In this document: piece by piece, positions 21,532 to 28,099 of the stretch
Position numbering within the stretch: position 1 is the first letter of the stretch
Layout: every line of letters starts with the position of its first letter
DNA from: Apostichopus californicus
Taxonomy: Eukaryota; Echinodermata; Holothuroidea; Aspidochirotida; Stichopodidae
Length of the DNA stretch: 28,099 nucleotides
Direction: 5' to 3'
Assembly (NCBI GenBank): GCA_020650975.1
Contig: JAIPMN010035170.1
Span: 1-28,099 of the forward strand
Translations under genes and position numbers: made by a program
Notes under the pieces: generated by a model
What the model saw: the letters and a program-made list of their open reading frames with translations, nothing else
Told to the model about the DNA's origin: nothing
The model's database searches: none

Positions 21532-22111
21532 AACTCCTTTTCGGGGCGGGAAAGGAATGGCACCGACAAGGTTGAACCACTACTGGCCTGGTCCTCCTTG
21601 GGGCCCTGTCTAATCTTGAATATTAAATTTGTTTTAAAGCAAATTGACACTTTCTTGGACTAATCGTAATAAAGTCCATCCTAGGCTACCGTTGGCGCCA
21701 ACCTGTCTGAACCACAACAAAAACGTCCAGTAAAAAATCATTACTAGAAACTGCCTTCCACCGACACTTTTCAAGATTTAAGGTACGTACTAGTAGATTT
21801 CGAATACCGAGTTCCTTTTATGTACTATTTTAATGAAGATTTTTCGTTACATTTAGCTTAATTAAAGAAATTAGTGTAAGGTTTAGGGTTAGGCTGTTAG
21901 ATTCGCTGCCTGACACACGAGGACATTAACCTGTAACGTGGTCAACTGACAACGCTTAGTTAAAATGCTTATATATACGGAGCATGTTAAATCACCGTTA
22001 AATATTAAGCGCAATTACAGATTTGTATAAACATTTACTGCCATTATGAACAAAAAGATATATTTTTGTGGAATCATTCCACTGTTCTTTCTATATATTT
22101 TTTCACACAGA
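21532..22111. other. no gene recognised
   Basis: AT-rich sequence. It contains a perfect 12-bp palindrome GTTGGCGCCAAC at 21691-21702, which by itself is not informative. A pyrimidine-rich stretch ending CACACAG at 22104-22110 resembles a splice acceptor in front of the following short frame. Confidence 0.4.
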
Positions 22112-22279
22112 ATGTCAGATTCATCAGTAGAGGAGGTAGGGAGAGTGGAGAAGAAAGTATGGAGATCTACCGCCAGGCAATGTCCACTCTGCCTTGTGTC
22201 GTACACAAAACCGCCACGGCACTTGAGGCAAGTGCACAAGGTGAACAAACTTTCCGAGAGATGGCCAAGATCCACATGA
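22112..22279 (+). CDS. short zinc-finger reading frame, possible exon or element fragment
   Basis: Starts at ATG 22112 one base after a splice-acceptor-like CACACAG. It encodes a C2H2-type finger, CPLCLVSYTKPPRHLRQVH, with spacing C-2-C-9-H-4-H. A second CPVC motif follows about 125 nt later in another frame (near 22330), so the original reading probably continued through a frameshift to at least 22407. Two CPxC units at this spacing are seen at the start of some mobile-element-derived proteins in invertebrates, but no family can be named. Confidence 0.35.
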   Translation: MSDSSVEEVGRVEKKVWRSTARQCPLCLVSYTKPPRHLRQVHKVNKLSERWPRST

Positions 22280-22588
22280 AGGAAAAAGGGGGCCGTCAAT
22301 TTCAGCAGCTTCATGGATTGCGCCAGTGTCCCGTCTGCCTGGAGCAGTTGGCAAAACGGCGACAAATCGAAGGACAGGAAGAGGGTTATACGGCGGTCCG
22401 AAGGTGACATCAGAGGTGAAGAGCTACCAAGTTGGCATAACACGAAATCTCTAAAAAATATGAAATATTTTTCCAGATACCGACTTACGCTAACTTGACA
22501 TCTGGGTAAAAGTTCTGAAAATTTCGAGCAAAGGGGGTGTCACCACAAATCATAGTGGCCAATTTTCTCTTTAGGAATCGTAATACAT
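22280..22588. other. mostly unassigned sequence between zinc-finger ORF and integrase fragment
   Basis: It holds the out-of-frame CPVC-containing continuation (to about 22407). Nothing further was recognised up to the integrase fragment. Confidence 0.4.
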
Positions 22589-23244
22589 CCCCATACCACA
22601 ACCGGGCAAACCCCTGCTGATTTGTTCCTGAGGAGGAAACCTACGACCAAATTATCACTGCTGAAACCAAATATGAGTGAAGTGGTTCATACCAAACAGG
22701 CCAAGCAAGAACACTACCATGACAAGGGGGTAAAAGAAAGAGTATTCAGGGTAAAGAATACCAAAAGGGGCAAAGTTAAATGGCTACCTGGTAGAATCAT
22801 AAGGTCTGTGGGCCACGTACATACATTGTCTCACTGGATGGCCCTGGACTAATAGGTATGTCCACATTGACCACCTTCTGTCTTGGGTGGGAGAGAAAGT
22901 GGGTTATTCTGGAACTGATATAACAACAAATGATCAGACGGTCGAGTCACATGGAGTGGGGACTCAGTATGAGTATGAAATAAGTGAAAGATTACCTGTA
23001 GCTTCCACTTCACAAATTCCCCCAACTGGAAGAAGAAAGTCCACCAGGGTTACCACAAGTAACACCCTTAAAAGATACCCCGGGCACTAAAACTGCTCAA
23101 CCATCTCAAAGTAACAGTAATGTCAGTTTGCCAACCGCAGAACGCATGAATAAACCCTTCCTACCACTGAGCACACCGCTTAGACGTTCAACAAGGGTAC
23201 CTAACTCATCCTTAGCGTTTTGCCTAATGCAGCATGAGTCATGA
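22589..23244 (+). pseudogene. C-terminal end of a Ty3/Gypsy integrase, isolated fragment
   Basis: It begins HPHTTTGQTPADLFLRRKP, the end of the integrase core, and continues KPNMSEVVHTKQAKQEHYHD and KVKWLPGRI, the C-terminal domain of K02A2.6/mag-like integrases. A frame change near 22815-22850 then gives RYVHIDHLLSWV, the usual end of that domain, and a tail with RRKSTRV to TAA 23088-23090. In the next frame a second tail segment with LRRSTRVPN ends at TGA 23242-23244. The catalytic part is absent. No polypurine tract or LTR was identified with confidence on its right. Confidence 0.75.
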
Positions 23245-24637
23245 CCTTCATACACACATATTAATTCCACACACCACAGAGAACTGTTTAAAGCATCGCT
23301 CTTCACCCCAAAAGTTTAATATGACATAAATGTTTGTATTACTCTGCTAGGTTATAAGAGTTAAAAATGTTACTACCCTGTGTTATGCACAATATCTTCA
23401 GTGTGCAACTAGAAATTTCCACGCTTATCTGATGGCGTGATTTTCCTTCGAAAACAGATCGACGTGGTGTATTGTGGTTTTGCATATTAGCATAAGAAAC
23501 TTGGTGTAAAATTCAAGACGACTTTCAACACACGCCATCGACAGAATAGCTTAGTGTATCGATACTGTGAAGTGTGAGGTTGTACAGGCTAATGTAAGGC
23601 TAGTCTATTACATAGGCTAGCATAACGTAATACTACTGTGAATGTGTAGGCTGAATTGGCTAGGCTATACACTAGGCTAGTGTATATTGAGAAGAAATTG
23701 CACACGTTGAGAACAATAACAAAATATGAAAATCGGTCATACATAATCATGGCAATAATAATGCATTCGAAGACCCATAGCAGAAGCTAACATTTCGTCC
23801 ACTTCCCAAGGACGGCAATCGAAGCCATCAGTGCTTGCTTCATGAGAGAATCATGCAGCTGTCCGTGCCTACAAGAACAATTTGAAGAAACAAGTTTGTA
23901 AATATCCATGTAAAGAAAATAGTATCATAGAAAAGTAATCTACAGTCACACAGAGTTAAAGAAACTTTGAAAGTTGAAAATCTGCTTAATTCCTATTATT
24001 TGCTCATAACCGTACGTCTGTAATTGTAAATATTATATACAATGGGGTCACCTGGTTTTACTTCACAGGTAGTCATATAGGCCCCAAAAAAGAGCATGCT
24101 ATTGTAAATGAGCGATTGTAACGATAGGCGTATTCTTGTGTGGGCGTACATGTATACAGTGTAGCGTTAGGCTATGGTGCGCTTGTATCGACGCATCGCT
24201 GTTTAATTACGTAACAGAGGTTTCAAACGTATCGGACGCGGCGCGCTGTTTGTGGTGCGTGCGTGCAACTGGTGTGAGTGTGTGCGTGTGGTGTGATAGA
24301 ACTTTCTTGTGTTTGAAAACGTTTGGCAGAGCTTATGAATGAGGCGGTGAGTACGGATGGTTCACCGGCCAACACTTGTGAGCGAGTGAGTACGTTTGAT
24401 TCATATATGTGTAGTGAGGAATGTGACTTGTAACAAAATTATGTTTTATATTTTATATTAAGTTTGCTCCAGTTGAGTTGTTAATTTATTCAAGTAAACC
24501 GTTGCTCCAGTTGAGTTATTAAATTATCCAAGTCAACCGTTAATCTTTTGTGTCTGCGTTATCTTTGTAACTTCTCTCCCCTGAGTCATCATATTTTTGT
24601 GAGGGCATCCCAGTACGGAAAACCACTAAACTTACAT
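23245..24637. other. non-coding region probably containing the 5' LTR of element 3
   Basis: No gene is recognised. The right edge ...CTTACA just before the primer site should be the end of the 5' LTR of element 3. Its start is unknown because the other LTR is outside the window; TGTTACTACC at about 23369 and TGTAATTG near 24019 are only possibilities. A cluster of six AGGCT copies lies at 23586-23680. A GT-rich stretch lies at 24190-24300. A 38-bp tandem duplication is listed separately. Confidence 0.45.
24466..24541 (+). repeat. 38-bp tandem duplication in the probable LTR
   Basis: GCTCCAGTTGAGTT...CCGTT is present at 24466-24503 and again at 24504-24541 with four differences. Its position upstream of the primer site suggests a duplicated LTR promoter or enhancer part. 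Confidence 0.8.
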
Positions 24638-24651
24638 CGGTGTCAGAAGTG
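24638..24651 (+). other. primer-binding site of element 3, tRNA-Leu type
   Basis: CGGTGTCAGAAGTG matches the primer site of element 2 at 13 of 14 positions, the only mismatch being the first base. It is one base from an LTR-like end CTTACA. Confidence 0.65.
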
Positions 24652-24864
24652 TTGGCGTACTGGCTTAGTTGTAAAGATTTCGCAGTGGCACGTAAGTAAT
24701 TTTAGTTAAAAGAAAAGGAAAAAAGTTGTTAGCGAATTTTATTAAAGATTTTATTTCAATATCATATTAAATTATTAAAATCATATCAAAAGGAATTTAA
24801 AAAAGGGGAAATTCCCCTAGCGTGCCCCTGAAGACAGTGGTGACCGCATTATCATGCCCCTGTC

Positions 24865-24884
24865 ATACGTCCCGAAGGACGTAT
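24865..24884 (+). other. perfect hairpin in the leader/gag start of element 3
   Basis: ATACGTCCCGAAGGACGTAT forms an 8-bp stem with a CGAA loop. It lies between primer site and gag, where retroelements often carry packaging or dimer signals. A near-palindrome GGGGAAATTCCCC is at 24805-24817. Confidence 0.5.
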
Positions 24885-24905
24885 AAATTCCAGTTTTCAA
24901 GGGGC

Positions 24906-25776
24906 ATGCAAATGGCATTTCTTTTGGGGACTGGGAATTTGAAAACGTGGAATACTCCAGAAGACCACACATCAATTCTTTTATTGCGATACCTGGGTGA
25001 GGAAGCGCGTACAGAGATCCTGGTTATGGGAGGGCGGATCACGGCTAACGAGATGCTGGATATATTACGTAATATACGGGGATAAAACTGCAGTTACAAG
25101 TTAGCTGGCAAAGTTTTTGGCCTTGACGCAAGAGCAGAGTGAGAGAATTAGACACTATGCTGTAACGCTCCAAATGTTGGAAAGAAAGGGAAAAGCTGGT
25201 CGCCAGAGTTAGTACAAGAAAACATGCTAAGGGATAAATGTGTGGAAGGCATCAGGATCCCCTCCATTCGTTCGGAGATGAAAAGAGAGATAAGGAAAAA
25301 ATCCACTGTGACACTTTCCGAACTAAAGAACGAAAGCATCGCCATTGAAAGTGAACTGTCCGTAAATGAAGAGACAATGGCGTTGGTAAATCTACAGAAG
25401 ACATCTAGCATTGACAGAACACAGAAGGAGAGAGATGACCAGGAAAGGAAGATCTTGTGGGAAGAAATTAAAGAAATAAGACTGGGACTGACCTCTATTC
25501 AACAGCAAGTGACAGATGAATGGTTTGCAAAATGCATCAAATCAGCCACATCACAAACACCTTGATATTACCTGCTGGAACTGCCAAGAAAAGGGCCATT
25601 TTGCCAGAAATTGTCCTGCCGGGCATTATCATCAGCCAAGGGATTCACCCAGACTCAGCAGACCAATGATACCGCCCAGACCAAGATATTATCCCAACGA
25701 TCATTATAGATCCATAAACCAATACACAACCGGAGATATCAGACAACAAGCACCCATGACACACCATTTAAACTAG
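24906..25776 (+). pseudogene. gag: gag of element 3, frameshifted
   Basis: The first in-frame ATG is 24906 (MQMAFLLGTGNL); the same frame is open back to about 24822 without ATG. The capsid-like part reads WNTPEDHTSILLLRYLGEEA and stops at 25083-25085. The reading resumes in another frame through about 25200 and then in the first frame at 25224-25565 (REIRKKSTVTLSELKNESIA). A CCHC knuckle CWNCQEKGHFARNC lies at 25573-25614 in a third frame, followed by a basic, proline-rich end. At least three frame changes are needed. The product would be the nucleocapsid and capsid precursor. Confidence 0.7.
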
Positions 25777-25802
25777 TTTAGCCCATTTTTGAGGACCACA
25801 CA

Positions 25803-27850
25803 GTGGAATGTATATATCTGCAACAAGGGTCCAGTGCTCAGCATGATCATAAACATGATGAGCAGAACTTTGTAGGAGACTATGTGACAATATATATAGA
25901 AATTGCGGGTGTCAAAACGAAATGCGTTCTGGACACAGGATCGCAAGTCACGACAATTGATGAACAATATGCAAACAGACACTTCAGAGACTCAAAAAGG
26001 CCCAAAGAAGACAGCACCTGGCTGAAACTAAAAGCGGGAAATGGACTGCCACTTCCATATTCAGCTTATATGCAAGTTGGCGTGAAAGTGATGGACATTG
26101 ACTTACGAAAGGCTGGAATTTTAATTGTAAAGGAAACAACTACACCACAGACACCGTGCTTACTAGGTTTGAATGTTATCAGGCATTTACAACAGAAGCT
26201 GTTCAGTAGTCTAGGTCAAGAATACCTACAGACCATGAATGGGGTAGAACCAAAAGTACAACAGATTTTCAAGGCAATGGAAGAAGATTGTAACTTTGCA
26301 GGCAAAGATGGGCTTTGTGCGTCCAGCAGTACATAACTATGTTGTTATCCCAGCAAGAACTGAGTTAATCATTACAGGGAAATGCAGGCAACAGGTGAAA
26401 AGGCAAGAGTTACATTGCCATGATTGAACCAATGGAACAAAGGAACCTGCCGAGAAATGTCAGGATCGCAAAATCGCTTGCTGAGGTCACGGATGGTAAC
26501 ATACCAGTCAGAGTAATGAATGAAAATCAATACGAGGTGAAACTTCATGGCTCAATGAAACTTGGGAAAATTTTCAAGATTGAAAATCAAGACATTGATA
26601 CAACCCCTACAGATATTAAATTTATCGATGAAGACACAGTGGAGGTAGGAATTAATCTGCAGCAGGCAACCGTAGCACCCAGAGCAAGGACATGCACATA
26701 AATAGTGCAATTTTTACTTCAGACCAGGAAATGCAACTGCATGAATTATTACATCAACACAGAGGAGTGTTTTCAACAGGATCAGCTGACTTGGGACATG
26801 CCACCACCATCCAACACAAAATACCAACAGGTGATACCCCACCCATCAAAGAAAGACATAGGCGCATTTCCCCACAGATGTATCAAGAAGTCAAACAACA
26901 CATTCCAGAGCACGGAGTGATTAAAGAAAGTCACAGTCCTTGGGCAGCACCAATAGTGATAGTGAAGAAGGATGGTTCATTAAGACTGTGTGTGGATTAC
27001 AGAAAGTTCAACGCCAAATCCAGGAAAGATGCGCACCCTTTGCCGAGAATTGAAGAGGCTCTTTATGCATTGAATAATGCCCAATATTTCTCCACACTTG
27101 ACCTGGCGAGTGGTTATTGGCAAATAGCAATGCACCCCAGTGATGAAGAGAAAACAGCTTTCACGACTGCCATGGGTTTATATGAACTTGCTCGAATGCC
27201 GTTTGGTCTCACAAATGCACCTGCAACTTTCCAGCGCTATATGGAGAGTTGCCTGGGGGATCTACATTACGAAACCCTGCTGATCTATATTGATGATATA
27301 ACTGTATTCTCCAGGAACTTTGAAACCCCTTTGCAAAGATTAGACGAAGTGTTTCAACGACTGGAGAAACATGGACTGAAAATAAAACCATGTTAATGTC
27401 GTCTTTTCCAAGAAGAAATTGGCTACCTAGGTCATGTTGTGTCCTCCAAGGGTATTGCAACAGACCCAGAGAAAACAGCAGTTGTAGAGAAATGGCAAGC
27501 ACCACGGAATGCAAAGGAGCTTTCTTGGACTGGCAGGATATTATAGGCGGTTCATTAAGGGTTTTTCCAAAATCGCTGGTCCACTGTACGATCTGGTGGG
27601 TGCCACAACAAAGAAAAGCAGAAAGGGAGTATATAACACAAAAACAAAAGTCCTTTCAATGTTTCAGTGAACAGCAAGAGGCCTTCGAAAAACTCAAGAA
27701 ATCCCTAACAACTGCACCTGTCCTACCATATCCGGATTACACCAAACCATTTATAGTACACACAGATGCAAGCGCCCAGAGAGTCTGAGCAGTATTATCA
27801 CAGGTGAGCGACGGGCAAGAGAAAGTGATAGCTTTTGCAAGTCGTACACT
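25803..27850 (+). pseudogene. pol: pol of element 3: protease - RT - RNase H start, broken
   Basis: The protease frame (25803-26336) has CVLDTGSQVTTI with DTGS at 25932-25943 and LLGLNVIRHL. After a frame change near 26310 a linker reads HNYVVIPARTELIITGKC and then, in another frame, from 26420 to 26701. The RT is open at 26692-27396, with SPWAAPIVIVKKDGSLRLCV, STLDLASGYWQI, MPFGLTNAPATFQRYM and YIDD at 27286-27297. It stops at TAA 27394-27396, just before a YLGHVVSSKGI block. After further frame changes RNase H begins with PFIVHTDASA and has a TGA at 27786-27788, then FASRTL at the junction with the inserted element. RNase H is incomplete and the integrase is absent. Confidence 0.8.
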
Positions 27851-28099
27851 AAAGCCCGGGTCACATCTGCGCGATTCAACACGCGATTCAACTCACAATA
27901 CAATTGAAGGTTGAATCGCGTCGTTAGACACGGGTATGAACTTGTTGCGCAATAAAAGTTGCGACGTCGATTGGGGTTGATTTGCAATATAGCAATGTCC
28001 TAATCAGCGCAACTTCTGAGAAGCAACTTTTCTGATTCGACCAATCAGAAGACTTCCTCATGTAGTTTGGCAGGCGGTAGAATTGTATTTGAGCCGAAC
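27851..28099. mobile_element. terminus of a small repeat-rich element inserted in RNase H
   Basis: Element 3 coding sequence stops being recognisable at about 27850. The new sequence begins TAAAGCCCGGGTCACAT, a form common at ends of miniature DNA transposons. It contains CGCGATTCAAC at 27870-27880 and 27882-27892 and its exact reverse complement at 27910-27920. The other end is outside the window. The superfamily is uncertain; a TAA target (PIF/Harbinger type) is one possibility. Confidence 0.45.

Larger units (their letters stand above)
24638..27850 (+). mobile_element. Ty3/Gypsy element 3: primer site, gag, protease, RT, partial RNase H
   Basis: The order primer site, gag with zinc knuckle, DTG protease, YIDD reverse transcriptase and RNase H is that of Ty3/Gypsy. 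RNase H is cut at about 27850 by another element. Integrase and the 3' LTR are not in the window. The RT sequence differs from element 2, so this is another lineage. Confidence 0.8.

Noticed and set aside
21691-21702. Perfect palindrome GTTGGCGCCAAC
   Set aside because: A single 12-bp palindrome with no partner or context; no function can be argued.
1-28099. tRNA, rRNA, CRISPR array or bacterial operon
   Set aside because: None seen; short spaced repeats do not form an array with regular unique spacers, and the gene content is eukaryotic mobile elements.

Overview
The window looks like animal nuclear DNA made almost entirely of transposable-element remains. The element types point to an invertebrate, probably marine: Ty3/Gypsy retrotransposons, a CR1/Jockey-like LINE, a hAT-type element with the GTAGCCAG terminus, a pogo/Tigger-like DDE transposase, and a large transposon whose product carries XPG-like and CXC-like regions. 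No host protein-coding gene, tRNA, rRNA or CRISPR array was found. The taxon cannot be narrowed further by reading alone.

Layout, left to right. (1) 1-5605: 3' part of Ty3/Gypsy element 1. It has one long pol frame with three in-frame stops inside the integrase core, a chromodomain-like tail, about 680 nt of non-coding sequence, a polypurine tract and a 474-bp 3' LTR. (2) 5606-11940: a nested stack. A minus-strand LINE reverse transcriptase is cut in two by a hAT-like element (about 5883-11657). That element contains a complete mag-like Ty3/Gypsy element 2 (6497-10753), with 115-bp LTRs differing at 3 sites, a GGCAC target duplication, a tRNA-Leu primer site, and gag and pol in different frames. 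(3) 12316-14409: pogo/Tigger-like transposase with two in-frame stops, preceded by a splice-acceptor-like site. It is followed by five small inverted repeats whose arms covary around a conserved 7-nt centre (14465-14967). (4) 15423-15905: minus-strand fragment resembling a LINE C-terminus. (5) 16978-21531: Academ-like DNA transposon bounded by inverted repeats of about 260-270 bp, with one broken long coding region. (6) 22112-23244: a small zinc-finger exon-like ORF, then the C-terminal end of another Gypsy integrase. (7) 24638-27850: Ty3/Gypsy element 3 (gag, protease, reverse transcriptase, start of RNase H), interrupted by the terminus of a small repeat-rich element that runs out of the window.

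Insertion order can be partly read. The LINE came first, the hAT element entered it, and element 2 entered the hAT element. Element 1 also ends inside the same LINE. Nearly every coding region is broken. In element 2 several breaks are one-base changes at homopolymers although its LTRs are about 97% identical, so either early decay or assembly error is possible. The signals most worth a second look are the covarying inverted-repeat array at 14465-14967, the readable nesting order, the chromodomain-like tail of element 1, and the Academ-like element.
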